Source: Pseudomonadota bacterium (GTDB lineage: Bacteria > Myxococcota_A > Polyangia > Polyangiales > Polyangiaceae). From it: a stretch of 64,000 bases of DNA. Of the stretch, positions 34,647-43,391 are shown one piece after another (the first letter of the stretch is position 1; every line of letters starts with the position of its first letter). The notes under the pieces are model-generated. The model saw nothing but the letters and a program-made list of their open reading frames with translations, searched no databases and was not told the DNA's origin. The translations under genes were made by a program, and so were the position numbers. Location: NCBI GenBank assembly GCA_023431345.1, contig JAEYWK010000205.1, positions 1 to 64,000 on the forward strand, given 5' to 3'.

Positions 34647-35726
34647 CTACTGCGAGAGGTACTTGATTTGAACGAACGGGTTGAGGACGCCCGAGATGGT
34701 CTGCAGCGTCGGCAGCAGCTGCGAAAGGACCTGGTTCCAGCTCGTCACCCAGGTGGGTGGCACGTACACGACGTCCCCCGGCGCCAGCTGGAAGTCGGCC
34801 GCTTCGCCTTCCAGGAGGCGTTCGGCGTCGATCACGAACAGCTCGCCGCGATCGGCCTCGCTGCGGATCACGATCGTCTCGGATAGCTTGCCCTGCACGT
34901 GCTCGGTGGTTCCGAAGCCCACCTGCGCCAATGCCTGCAGCAGGCTGAGTCGCCCGTTCACGAACGAGACGGTGCCGCCCTTCGGGTTACTGCCGGAGGC
35001 CCCGCCGAACACGTACGCTCGTTCGTTCGTGTTGTCCGGGATCATCACCACGTCGCCCGAGCGCAGACGGATGTTTTGGCTCAAGTCACCGAGGCGGACG
35101 AGGCGGTAGAAGTTGATGGGTAGGCGCTTGCCCCCGCGCGCGACGTACGCGCTGCGCAGGCTGGCTTGCTCGAGCTGCACGCTGCCCGCCAAGCCGAGCG
35201 CCTCGAGCAGGCGCAGCGGTCGGTCGCTGAATTTCAGCCCCGGCTGGGTGAACTGGCCGAGCAAGTAGTAGCGAATGCTACCCGTGAACACGACCTGCAC
35301 CGTCACCTTCGGGTCTTTGACGTACGGATCGAGCGCTTTCTCGAGGAAGGTGCGCAGCTCGGCGCTCGTCTTGCCCGCGACCTGCGCGGTGCCGATCAGG
35401 GGGAACTGGATGGTGCCGTCGTTGTCGATCGCCAGCCCTGACAAGCGGCTGCTGTTGGCGGAGAGCGAGCCCACACCCGCGTAGGGCGCGATCGACAGCT
35501 CCGGGTGCCCGTACACGGCGACCAGGAGCGTATCGCCGGGGCCGACCCGGTACGCTTCGCCGTCGCGCTCGCCGACGATGTCGGCCACGGTCTGGCTGTC
35601 GAGGACCTCTTGGCGATGTGAAAGGACGGGGGATGGTAGCGTTTTGGCCACCACCGCCGGCCGCGAGCTGCAAGCCAGCGCGCCGAGCACGGCGGAGAGC
35701 AAGAGTAAGCTGCGAAGAGGGCTCAT
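34647..35726 (-). CDS. Wza-type polysaccharide export lipoprotein
   Basis: Outer-membrane polysaccharide export protein, 359 residues, lipobox LACS with Cys19. The export domain begins with YRVGPGDTLLVAVYGHPEL, followed by IDNDGTIQFPLIGTAQVAGKT. SLBB-like parts follow (YYLLGQFTQPGLKF, AYVFGGASG) and a final APGDVVYVPPTWV. It is the exit channel partner for the Wzc-type protein at 44785. The ATG at 35726 was chosen for its signal peptide. It is the last gene of the minus operon, 22 bases after fkbH. Confidence 0.93.
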   Translation of the reverse strand: MSPLRSLLLLSAVLGALACSSRPAVVAKTLPSPVLSHRQEVLDSQTVADIVGERDGEAYRVGPGDTLLVAVYGHPELSIAPYAGVGSLSANSSRLSGLAIDNDGTIQFPLIGTAQVAGKTSAELRTFLEKALDPYVKDPKVTVQVVFTGSIRYYLLGQFTQPGLKFSDRPLRLLEALGLAGSVQLEQASLRSAYVARGGKRLPINFYRLVRLGDLSQNIRLRSGDVVMIPDNTNERAYVFGGASGSNPKGGTVSFVNGRLSLLQALAQVGFGTTEHVQGKLSETIVIRSEADRGELFVIDAERLLEGEAADFQLAPGDVVYVPPTWVTSWNQVLSQLLPTLQTISGVLNPFVQIKYLSQ

Positions 35727-35748
35727 GATGCGTCGAGCTCCGAGGGCG

Positions 35749-37677
35749 TCAGGCGGCGGCAGCGGGGGAAAAGCCGATTCGCTCGATCTGCATGGGTAGC
35801 GTGACGCTCGCGCGCGGCTCTTCTTGTAGCAGTAGCTCCCAGCGGCTCCGGCCCTCGGGGGTGCGCTCGAGCAGGGAGAACCCGAGCTTTTCGTAGTGAT
35901 CTTCGACCAGCTTGTTCTTCTCCGTCGGCAAATACTCACCGACCAAGCGGCGCAAGCCGCGCGCGCGGGCTTGGGCGACGAGCTCGGCCAGCACGGCTTG
36001 CTCGACGCGGCGGCCGAGCACGCGGCAGCTCATGAGCCAGGTGTCGATGTCCCAAGCGTCGTCGCGCTGCCTGCAGACCAGCACGCTGATCATGCCGTTG
36101 TCTCCGAACGTGTCGGCGAGCCGGATCTGCAGCGTGAAGACGCGCGGATCACGCTCGAGCTCGGCGACCTCCAGCTCGGTGTAGCGCCGCGTCGTCAGGT
36201 TGAACTGGTTCGACTTGTTGATGAGCTGCGCGATGCGCGAGCGGCCCGTCGCGTCGAAGGGCTGCACGGTCATGCGCATGTCGAGCGAAGCCAAATAGGC
36301 GTCGAGATCGCCCGCCTGCTTCTGCAGCGCCACGCGTCGCGCGTTGTCTTGATATAGCGCCGCTCGCTTCTGGTCTTCTTCGGAGAAGGTGATGGCTTCG
36401 AAGTAGCCGGCGGCGAGCAGCGTGCGCGCGTAGAGCGCGGGGTCGGCGGGCAGCTCCGGCACCGCCACCTCGGGCGAAAGGCGGCGGACCAGCTCGCGCT
36501 CGGCCGGGTTGTCGTCGAGAAATACCAGGGAATCGAGGCCGATGTTCAGCTCGCTCGCGATCGCGCGCAGATTGGACGCCTTGTCCTGCCAGTTCGCCTG
36601 GAATACGGCGATGTGATCCTGGCGCAAGAGCATCTCCGGATGCTCGGCGAAGGGCTTACGCGCTACGTCGTCGTTGTTCTTGGAGGAGACAGCCAGCACC
36701 ACGCCCCGCTGCCGCAGCGCCAAGGCCGTGCGCTGCACCTCGAGGTGCGCTTCGCCCGTCGCGTCGCCTTGGCCAATCAAGATGCCCTCGAGGCCGTCGT
36801 CGCCGATGACACCACCCCAAACGGTGTTGTCGAGATCCAAGACCAAGCATTTCTTGCTCTTTCCACGCAGCGCCGCCACCAGCCGACAGGCGTGTTCGGC
36901 GTAGAGCGGCAGGGCGCTGCTCGAGAACGGCAGCTTGGCCAGGTTCCACATCTTCGCGTCGTGAAAGCGAGACAGCCCGACCGTCTCGGCGAGGTGGGCC
37001 ACGTCGAGCAGCAGGTCCTGACTGCCCATCAGGCTCTCGAGCAGGCCGCGGTTCAGATCGTCGATCAGACGGCGAGGGGTGCCGGGAAGCGCGCTGTCGA
37101 AGCTGCCGAAGAGCGCCTCGACGGGGCGCGGCAGCGTCTGCACGATGCACACGGCGCGGCCGTGCTGCGCGACGCCGGCGCGAATGGCGCGCAGCTGCTC
37201 GAGCGACGCCGCCACCGACTGCGCGGCCGCCTCGGCGTTGCCCGGCGTCGGCACGAGCGGCAGCCCGCGCTGATCGATCGCCACCAGCACGGCGTCGCAT
37301 TGGGCGCGATGAATGCTCGATTCAGGATCGAGCGCGGCCTGCATGAACTGGCCGTACTCTGCCTCTACACATTCGAGCAGCAGCCCGTGACGCGCCGCGG
37401 TCGCGATCAGGACCGGCACCAAGAAATGAGTCGTGGCGCTGCCGATGATGCCGAGCCGGAAGGGGGTCAGCGGCGAGAAGTCCGCGCCCGCTGCGCGCGC
37501 CTTGGTGATCGCGCCTGCCAGGCGGTTCAGCTGGTTTTCGTCGAGGGCGTGCCCGGCGAGCCGCATCAGCTCTCGTCCGAGCGCGCCGCCGCGCCCGGCG
37601 AAGCTCTTGCACTGTGCGCTGAAGTCGGCTGGCGCCGGCGGAAGCCAGCGCAGCTCGGTGTAGAGATCGATGGTCAT
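35749..37677 (-). CDS. FkbH-like HAD-IIIC enzyme with GNAT-like C terminus
   Basis: FkbH-family proteins take 1,3-bisphosphoglycerate and load a glyceryl group onto an acyl carrier protein. This 642-residue protein has an N-terminal region of about 270 residues. The HAD core LDLDNTVWGGVIGDDG follows, with Asp281 and Asp283, then SSKNND and FLDDNPAERE, and a C-terminal acetyltransferase-like part (LMSCRVLGRRVEQ). The ATG at 37677 overlaps the SDR stop as ATGA. A free-standing ACP is encoded three genes upstream. Formation of glyceryl-ACP for decorating the polymer is inferred from family and context. Confidence 0.88.
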   Translation of the reverse strand: MTIDLYTELRWLPPAPADFSAQCKSFAGRGGALGRELMRLAGHALDENQLNRLAGAITKARAAGADFSPLTPFRLGIIGSATTHFLVPVLIATAARHGLLLECVEAEYGQFMQAALDPESSIHRAQCDAVLVAIDQRGLPLVPTPGNAEAAAQSVAASLEQLRAIRAGVAQHGRAVCIVQTLPRPVEALFGSFDSALPGTPRRLIDDLNRGLLESLMGSQDLLLDVAHLAETVGLSRFHDAKMWNLAKLPFSSSALPLYAEHACRLVAALRGKSKKCLVLDLDNTVWGGVIGDDGLEGILIGQGDATGEAHLEVQRTALALRQRGVVLAVSSKNNDDVARKPFAEHPEMLLRQDHIAVFQANWQDKASNLRAIASELNIGLDSLVFLDDNPAERELVRRLSPEVAVPELPADPALYARTLLAAGYFEAITFSEEDQKRAALYQDNARRVALQKQAGDLDAYLASLDMRMTVQPFDATGRSRIAQLINKSNQFNLTTRRYTELEVAELERDPRVFTLQIRLADTFGDNGMISVLVCRQRDDAWDIDTWLMSCRVLGRRVEQAVLAELVAQARARGLRRLVGEYLPTEKNKLVEDHYEKLGFSLLERTPEGRSRWELLLQEEPRASVTLPMQIERIGFSPAAAA

Positions 37678-38354
37678 GGGTCGAGTGCCTCCTGAACGAT
37701 TTGCTGCGCCACTTGTTCGGGCGTCTGGAACGGAGCCTTGGCCCGCGCGAGCTCGAGGAAGCGCGCGTCGAAGGCTTCGAGCATCTTGGTCTCGGTGTAG
37801 CCAGGCTTGACGCTTCGCACCCGCAGCCAGCCATGATCCGCCGCGAGCTGCGCGAGCACTCCTGCCAAGCCGAACTTGGCGATCACGTAGGCGCCCATGC
37901 CCGGCGCTGCGGGCGAGCGCTCGTCGCCCATGGCCATGGACAGGACGCCCACGACGACGCCGGCCTTGTGCTGGCGAAAGCAGCGACGCAGCAGCTCCGC
38001 GAGCAGGCGCTGCGGTCCGAGCACCCCGACCTGCCACTGTTCGGCCATGTCTTCGGGCGTGATCTTGCTGAAGCTGGTCAGGCGCAGCGGCGGCGCGCCG
38101 GCGAGGACGACGCCGTGAAGGCGCGGCAGCTCCGCCAGCTGCAGCGCCGCTTGGTCGATGCTGGTAGGGTCGCTCAAGTCCAGGCGTAGCGGCCTGCCCC
38201 CGTGGAGCGCCGCGACCTCGCAAGCGGTGGCCTCGTTGCGGCAGTAGCCGACGACGGGCTTGTAGCCGCGCTGGGCGAGCGCCGCGCAAGTGGCGGCGCC
38301 GATCCCCCCGCTCCCGCCGGAGATGAGCAGCCAGCGCTCATCGTTATTGGACAA
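37674..38354 (-). CDS. SDR-family oxidoreductase in the acyl-group set
   Basis: Short-chain dehydrogenase of 226 residues. The nucleotide-binding motif is GGSGGIG at residues 13-19 and the active site has Tyr156 and Lys160 (YVIAK). It resembles FabG-like beta-ketoacyl or hydroxyacyl reductases acting on ACP thioesters. It overlaps the MaoC-like gene by 11 bases and the fkbH gene by four. Reduction or oxidation of the ACP-bound group made by the neighbouring enzymes is the likely role. Confidence 0.85.
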   Translation of the reverse strand: MSNNDERWLLISGGSGGIGAATCAALAQRGYKPVVGYCRNEATACEVAALHGGRPLRLDLSDPTSIDQAALQLAELPRLHGVVLAGAPPLRLTSFSKITPEDMAEQWQVGVLGPQRLLAELLRRCFRQHKAGVVVGVLSMAMGDERSPAAPGMGAYVIAKFGLAGVLAQLAADHGWLRVRSVKPGYTETKMLEAFDARFLELARAKAPFQTPEQVAQQIVQEALDP

Positions 38355-38766
38355 CGACCACCTCCGCGCGGCCTTTCAAGAGCCGCTTGCCCGCACGCCT
38401 GAGCGCGAGCGTGAGCTCGACGAGCCCCGTCGATTCCGAGCGGCTGGTCACCTCCGCCGTGAGCTCGGCCGTCTCGCCGACGTAGAGCGGCTTCAAGAAC
38501 TCGAGCGAGAGGCTCGCCCACACGCTGTTTCTACCGGGCAAGCGCATGCCGATGAGCTCCGAGATTTTCGCGATCAGCAGGGCGCCGTAGACGACGCGGC
38601 CTTGGAAGCCCTTGGCGCGCGCGAAGTCGTCTTCGGTGTGCAGCGGGTTGAAGTCACCGGAAAGCGCGGCGAAGGCTCGCATGTCCGCGTCTTCGATGCA
38701 CAGCTCGGCGCTGACGCTTCTCCCGACGTGCAGCGCCTGAACCTCGATCAGCTCGGCCTGGGCCAT
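38344..38766 (-). CDS. MaoC-like (R)-hydratase
   Basis: Hot-dog fold hydratase of 140 residues. The motif FAALSGDFNPLHTEDDFARA carries the catalytic Asp and His of R-specific enoyl hydratases. The usual HG of the later motif reads VYGALL here. The ATG at 38766 is two bases after the ACP stop. It would hydrate or dehydrate an ACP-bound acyl group. Together with the SDR and FkbH it forms a small acyl-building module. Confidence 0.87.
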   Translation of the reverse strand: MAQAELIEVQALHVGRSVSAELCIEDADMRAFAALSGDFNPLHTEDDFARAKGFQGRVVYGALLIAKISELIGMRLPGRNSVWASLSLEFLKPLYVGETAELTAEVTSRSESTGLVELTLALRRAGKRLLKGRAEVVVVQ

Positions 38767-38768
38767 GG

Positions 38769-39029
38769 TCAGTGGCTCGTCTTGCTCTCGATCAGCGAAA
38801 CCAGCTGCCCCACGTTTTGCAGCCGCCCGATCTCGGCCGCCGAGAAGCTGAGGCCGAACCGCTTCTCGACCGCCGCTACCAGCCGAATGTGCCGTAGGCT
38901 GTCCCACTCGTCGACGTCGGCCGCGGTCAGCTCCGGGGTAACGACGATGGTGTCGTCGTCGAAGACGTCGTGAAACACGCTGGTGAGGGCTTCGTAGTGA
39001 GCTTGGCTATTGTGAGCTTGGCTATTCAT
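38769..39029 (-). CDS. Acyl carrier protein
   Basis: An 86-residue ACP. The phosphopantetheine site is Ser44 in DEWDSLRHIRL, followed by a helix typical of carrier proteins (AAVEKRFGLSFSAAEI). The first residues contain a duplicated Asn-Ser-Gln-Ala-His caused by a 15-bp tandem DNA repeat. The ATG at 39029 overlaps the stop of the SGNH gene by eight bases. It probably carries the acyl group for polysaccharide modification. Confidence 0.9.
   Translation of the reverse strand: MNSQAHNSQAHYEALTSVFHDVFDDDTIVVTPELTAADVDEWDSLRHIRLVAAVEKRFGLSFSAAEIGRLQNVGQLVSLIESKTSH
38997..39026. repeat. 15-bp perfect tandem duplication at the ACP start
   Basis: GTGAGCTTGGCTATT occurs twice, end to end. It encodes two copies of Asn-Ser-Gln-Ala-His at the ACP N terminus. 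One copy contains the stop of the preceding SGNH gene, so the duplication spans the gene junction while keeping both frames. Confidence 0.95.
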
Positions 39030-40125
39030 GGTCGTTGCTCGCGGTGGGGTTGGTATCGGTAGGATCCGTGAAATCACGCCGGATCGCCTCGGCGACCCGC
39101 GCCGCCCAGCGAGGGCTGACGCGCGGCTTGGGGTGAACCTCGTCGCTGAAGTCGTCGTCGGCGCGCTGATCGGCGAGCGACAGCACGGAGACGCCCGGCA
39201 GCGCGCGGAGCGCCGGCAAGGCGCGCGACAGGCGCAGCTCGTAGTCGCGAGCGAGCGCGGAGCCCCGGCTGTGCCAGCTGGGGATCGGCAGGTCGACCAG
39301 CAGCACGCGCCCGCCCTGCTCGGTGATGCGGGTGACCAGCGCCTGCAGCCGCTGAAACGGCTCCTCGCCGAGGGTCTGCGGGTCGCCCATGTACTGTCGC
39401 CAAAAGCTCAGGTAGTCGAGCTGTTCGCGGGGGCTGATGACGCGCGCGTTGCGCTCGGCGTCGGTCAGCTTTCGAGGCTTGCCAGAGAGCCGAGCGCGCA
39501 GGGTGCTCGTCGCGTCGCGAGCCGTGCGATCGAGCACCAGATAGGGGCGAATCAGCGCCTCACCGACGCCCAGGTATCGAGCGGACAAGAGCGGCTCCGC
39601 GCCGCGCTCGGTTCGGCGATAGAAGCCGTAACGGTAACGCTCGATGTCGATGTCGGTGTCGCCCGCGTGGCGATCGGGGGTGTGCCAGCGCGCGCGATCG
39701 GAGGCGAACACGCCGTACCACAGCCCGAGCACGTACGTGGTTTGGCGGCGGGCCTCGTTCGACTGCACCTCGCTCACGAGCTCGGCGATTTGGTCGAGCT
39801 CGGTGATGTTCGCGCCGCCGACCGAGACGTTGTGCACCTCGTACTCAGGCAGCAGCGGCTGCAGCTCGCGCTGCTTGATCCCGGCCATGCTGTTGGAGGC
39901 GCCGAGCACCAAGACCCTGGCGCGCGGCGTCGCCAGGCGCCCGCGGGCGAAGAACACGTACTTGGGCTCGGTCAGGTACGGGCTCTCGTGGGCGCGCGCG
40001 GTGTCGATGGGAGCCGCGTCCGCGTCGGGGGGCGCTATCAACGCGCACAGCGCGAGCAGCCCGCCGTAGAGCGCGACGAGCGCGAGCGCCAGGCGCGCGA
40101 GCTGAGCGAGGATGAGCTTCATCAA
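39022..40125 (-). CDS. SGNH/GDSL-like membrane-anchored protein
   Basis: A 367-residue protein with one N-terminal transmembrane helix (LARLALALVALYGGLLALCALI) and an extracytoplasmic SGNH-like domain. The block I Ser lies in VLGASNSMAGI, and the late Asp-x-x-His is in DDFSDEVHPKPR. Proteins of this kind (AlgJ/AlgX- and DltD-like) work with MBOAT acyltransferases to pass acyl groups to polymers in the periplasm. The ATG at 40125 overlaps the MBOAT stop as ATGA, supporting that partnership. Confidence 0.82.
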   Translation of the reverse strand: MMKLILAQLARLALALVALYGGLLALCALIAPPDADAAPIDTARAHESPYLTEPKYVFFARGRLATPRARVLVLGASNSMAGIKQRELQPLLPEYEVHNVSVGGANITELDQIAELVSEVQSNEARRQTTYVLGLWYGVFASDRARWHTPDRHAGDTDIDIERYRYGFYRRTERGAEPLLSARYLGVGEALIRPYLVLDRTARDATSTLRARLSGKPRKLTDAERNARVISPREQLDYLSFWRQYMGDPQTLGEEPFQRLQALVTRITEQGGRVLLVDLPIPSWHSRGSALARDYELRLSRALPALRALPGVSVLSLADQRADDDFSDEVHPKPRVSPRWAARVAEAIRRDFTDPTDTNPTASNDHE

Positions 40126-41555
40126 AATGCCCTGTAAACGAACTCGGGAGCCTTGTGGAAAAACGAGCTGATGCTGAGCACCAACAGCACCTGCAGGGCG
40201 AGGCCCAAATCGCGCATGAAGACCGGCGCGCTTTGCGCGCGGGCGCGGAGCCCAGCCAGCGCCCGCTCGGCGCCGTCAGCCAGCGCGAAGGCGACGGCCG
40301 CTCCGAGCGCGAGCGCTGCGTACGCGAGCAGCGCGCCGGCGAGGCCGAGGCGATCGAGCAGCGCGAGTAGCTGCGTGAGGTCCACCCACAGGCACGTCAG
40401 CGCGACGGCGAAGTACGCGAAGGTGAGCCCGCGCGAAACGTAGACCACGACGGGGCGCTCAGCCCAGGCTTTGTAGACCTTCTTGCCGAAGCGCGCCGTC
40501 GCGAACACTTGCCACCACTTGTTCACGCTCGCGCCCAGGGCCAAGAACAAGCCGTAGATGGCGAACACGCTCGTGCTGCCATGCCATAGCCCCATGATCA
40601 GGAAGGTGACGAAGAACGCCAGCACCGCCAGGTAAGGCGCGGCGGCGCCAGACGGGTAACGCTTGGCGAGCGCCTTCAGCAGCGGGTTGAAGACGTATAG
40701 CTTGAACCAATTCGAGAGCGTGATGTGCCAGCGCGTCCACAGCTCGAGGAAGCTCCGGGCGCGGAACGGGCGATCGAAGTTCTCCGGCAGGCGCACACCC
40801 GCGAGCGCGCCCAGCCCGATCACGATATCCATGTAGCCGGAGAAATTCGCGTACAGGTAAGCCGTGTAGACGGCGGCGGTAAGGGCAAAGAGCGCGACGG
40901 CACCGCCACCTGCCACCGCGCCGCTGGACCCCAGCAGTCGCGGAGACAGCGCGGCGAAGGCGTAGTTGAGGATCGCCGAGAGCACCGCCACCTTGACGAA
41001 GCCCCACACCACCCGCGCGAAGGCATCTGCCACCTGGGCGCGCGTCAGCGAGAGCGGCGCGGCCTGGCTGGCCGCGAAATCCGGATACAGCTGCACCGGA
41101 CCAGCCGTGAACGATAGGAAGTTGATCGAGTAGTTGACGAACGAGAGCACCGGCAAGCGCTCGCTCAGCTCACCCTGCTGTGCGTCGACCATCAGGTGCA
41201 GCAGGCGAAAGAGCACGTACGATAGGCCCACCGTCAGGTAGGGGAAGGGCAGTCGCGCCTCCGCTCCCAAGAAGCTGTACTGCTTGAGCAGCACGAACGC
41301 GCCGACCATCATGACGACGCACGCAACCAATCCGGCGCGCGCGCGACTGCGCCGGAGCAGCTCGATGCAAGCATAGCCGGCGAGCAGGAAGCCTGCGAAC
41401 GGCAGCACCTCGTACCAGCTCTGCACGTAGCTTCCGAGGAACACCATGCTCGCGCCGAGGAGCACGGCCGCGCGGCCGCGCGGCGAGGGCAACGCGTTCG
41501 TCAGCAGCACGAAGCCGAGCGCCAGCGCGATGAAGCCAAAAGAAGTAAAAGCCAT
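40122..41555 (-). CDS. MBOAT-family O-acyltransferase
   Basis: Membrane-bound O-acyltransferase of 477 residues with about twelve helices. Characteristic parts are YANFSGYMDIVIGLGALAG, RPFRARSFLELWTRWHITLS and the catalytic-His segment GLWHGST (His325). It resembles AlgI and DltB, which move acyl groups across the membrane. It is the first gene of the minus arm of the exopolysaccharide locus, and its substrate is likely the thioester made by the ACP module downstream. Confidence 0.92.
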   Translation of the reverse strand: MAFTSFGFIALALGFVLLTNALPSPRGRAAVLLGASMVFLGSYVQSWYEVLPFAGFLLAGYACIELLRRSRARAGLVACVVMMVGAFVLLKQYSFLGAEARLPFPYLTVGLSYVLFRLLHLMVDAQQGELSERLPVLSFVNYSINFLSFTAGPVQLYPDFAASQAAPLSLTRAQVADAFARVVWGFVKVAVLSAILNYAFAALSPRLLGSSGAVAGGGAVALFALTAAVYTAYLYANFSGYMDIVIGLGALAGVRLPENFDRPFRARSFLELWTRWHITLSNWFKLYVFNPLLKALAKRYPSGAAAPYLAVLAFFVTFLIMGLWHGSTSVFAIYGLFLALGASVNKWWQVFATARFGKKVYKAWAERPVVVYVSRGLTFAYFAVALTCLWVDLTQLLALLDRLGLAGALLAYAALALGAAVAFALADGAERALAGLRARAQSAPVFMRDLGLALQVLLVLSISSFFHKAPEFVYRAF

Positions 41556-41651
41556 GAGTAGCTCGGAGGCGTGAGCCGCCGACCTCGGTAAGCCTCCGCG
41601 CTATGCACGTCGCGTGCTGAGCCGCGCCGATCCCGCGGACGCGCGGCCGAC

Positions 41652-41682
41652 CGTCAGCGAACGAGCTCAACGTCAGCGAACG
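41652..41682. repeat. Direct repeat CGTCAGCGAACG, two copies
   Basis: Two identical 12-base copies start at 41652 and 41671, a 19-bp period, about 100 bases upstream of the MBOAT start. A degenerate inverted third copy (CTGACG) follows. It could bind a dimeric regulator. Confidence 0.4.
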
Positions 41683-41703
41683 GGAGCTGACGGGAAGCGA
41701 CCT

Positions 41704-41718
41704 TTGTCGTCGAGACAA
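41704..41718. promoter_or_regulatory. Inverted repeat TTGTC-N5-GACAA
   Basis: Perfect 5-bp arms with a five-base centre, inside the divergent control region. Operator-like by size and symmetry; no cognate regulator identified. Confidence 0.3.
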
Positions 41719-41979
41719 GGATGTATCGCGGCATGCTTCAGGCTCAGTGTTTCAAGCCGGAAACAAGGCCAGACGGCCTGTTCGGGCAGCTCGGCGGGGC
41801 GAAATGTGCCGCACGAGCGTAATGGTCCCAGGCAACTTTGTAAGCGGAGGTGTGCGTTGCACGTACGAGCGCCTTGGTTCATCACGCCGCTAGCTGCGTG
41901 TGCAGGCAGATAAATGCCTACGCGCTCTCGCGCGGCGCGGGCGGCATGACCTTTGCGCTCGGCGCACGGCGTGAATCTC

Positions 41980-43128
41980 ATGTCCCCTTCGGAAGGACCA
42001 CTTAGCTTTGCGGAACCGAGCGCCGACGCGCGCGCTGCTGTGGCGTGCTGCGACGACGAGCTGTGCTCTCCGCGCACGCTGTCGGTCGTCATCTGCAACC
42101 ACAACTACGAAGCGTTCGTCGCCGACGCCATCGAGAGCGCGCTAGCGGTCGACTGGCCGAGCGTCGAGGTGATCGTCGTCGACGACGGCTCGACTGACGG
42201 TTCGCGCGACGTCATCCGACGCTACGCGGATCGCGTCACTTTCATCGAGCAAGCCAACAGCGGTCAATGGGCGGCTTGCAACGCGGGCTACGCGCGCAGC
42301 CGCGGCGACGTCGTGATCTTTCTCGATTCCGATGACGTCCTCGCTCCGTCACTGATGCGGCGCCTGGCTATGGTCTGGCGGCCGGGGCTCAGCAAGGTGC
42401 AATTTCAAATGAAGGTGATCGACGAGCTCGGTCGCCCAACGGGGGCCGTATTACCGCAGTTCCACGTGGTTCCCACGCCCGCTCAAATACGAGCTTGGGC
42501 GATGAGCGCGGCGGCCTATCCTACCCCGCCCGGCTCTGGTAACGCCTACTCGCGCCGCTTCCTGGAGAAGATCTTTCCCTTGCAGGGAGGCGATCGCGCC
42601 GCGGATTCGTATTGCCTCGCGGCTGCTCCCTACCTCGGCGAGGTGGAGACGCTGGCCGAGCCGCTGGTCTCTTACCGCGTGCACGGCAAGAACCAGGGCG
42701 CGATGGCGCGCCTCGACCCGCAGCGGTTCGCCTTCGAGGTGGAGCGCGCGTGGTTCCGGCTGCGCTTCGCGCGCGCCGCGGCTGGGGGCGTGGGCGTGCC
42801 CGCCACCGACGAGGTGCTGAATCGCAGCTTGAGCTACTTACCCTACCGGCTCGCCTCGCTGAAGCTCGCGCCCACTCGGCATCCGATCCCGCGTGACTCA
42901 TCGTGGCGCTTACTGCGCGACATGACGGCTGCGTGCTTCACTCCGCAGGGTGTGCGAGCGCGTTCGCGTGCGCTGCTCTGGCTGTGGGCCGCTTCCGTCG
43001 CCGCCGCGCCGCCGGAGCTCGGCTCGCGGCTCGTGCTATGGCGCTTCGCTCCTGCGAGCCGGCCTCGCGCCGTGTCGCAGGCACTCGGCATGTTGCGAGT
43101 CGTGAAACGATATCAAGCTGCGGCTTGA
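41980..43128 (+). CDS. Family 2 glycosyltransferase
   Basis: GT-A glycosyltransferase of 382 residues. The nucleotide-sugar fold starts at LSVVICNHNYEAFVADAIES, with VVDDGSTDGS and the metal-binding FLDSDDVLAP. The later VSYRVHGKNQ motif is shared with the paralogue at 50826. The ATG at 41980 was chosen; an in-frame GTG lies nine bases earlier. It is the first gene of the plus arm but is separated from the next by 263 bp. The sugar specificity is unknown. Confidence 0.9.
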   Translation: MSPSEGPLSFAEPSADARAAVACCDDELCSPRTLSVVICNHNYEAFVADAIESALAVDWPSVEVIVVDDGSTDGSRDVIRRYADRVTFIEQANSGQWAACNAGYARSRGDVVIFLDSDDVLAPSLMRRLAMVWRPGLSKVQFQMKVIDELGRPTGAVLPQFHVVPTPAQIRAWAMSAAAYPTPPGSGNAYSRRFLEKIFPLQGGDRAADSYCLAAAPYLGEVETLAEPLVSYRVHGKNQGAMARLDPQRFAFEVERAWFRLRFARAAAGGVGVPATDEVLNRSLSYLPYRLASLKLAPTRHPIPRDSSWRLLRDMTAACFTPQGVRARSRALLWLWAASVAAAPPELGSRLVLWRFAPASRPRAVSQALGMLRVVKRYQAAA

Positions 43129-43231
43129 TTCGAAGGCGACGCGAGGACGACATGCCTGCGACACCCAGCTCTGCGCTCGTTACAATGCGGAAACGCGCGG
43201 AAAATAAGGGATTTGGCGCCGTGAATTGCCA

Positions 43232-43261
43232 CGGCCAAGCCGAACTGCCTCGGCCAAACCG
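43232..43261. repeat. Direct repeat CGGCCAAGCCG / CGGCCAAACCG
   Basis: Two 11-base copies differing at one base, with a 19-bp period, in the 263-bp gap before the priming transferase. The period equals that of the repeat at 41652, but the sequence is different. Possible regulator site. Confidence 0.3.
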
Positions 43262-43391
43262 CGCGGTGCGCGTCAGCGCTGGACCCGGTGTCCACGCAAG
43301 ATTGGGTATTTGCCGCATCGCGCCGATGTTGGCCGGACGGTTGCATGTGCCGCTGCTCCGAAGCGGAATCGACTCGAGATAGGTGCAGTCC

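Larger units (their letters stand above)
41556..41979. other. Divergent promoter region of the exopolysaccharide locus
   Basis: A 424-bp non-coding stretch between the two divergent arms. It contains a 12-bp direct repeat with 19-bp period and a 15-bp inverted repeat, listed separately. Short open frames in it have no recognisable domain. It is the most likely control region for both arms. Confidence 0.65.

Noticed and set aside
35749..38289. 846-residue frame starting upstream of FkbH
   Set aside because: The extra N-terminal part overlaps the SDR gene and lacks any domain; the ATGA overlap at 37677 is convincing.
43213..43230. Possible sigma-54 promoter before the priming transferase (TGGCGCCGTGAATTGC)
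   Set aside because: The GG to GC spacing is one base too long, and sigma-54 spacing is strict.
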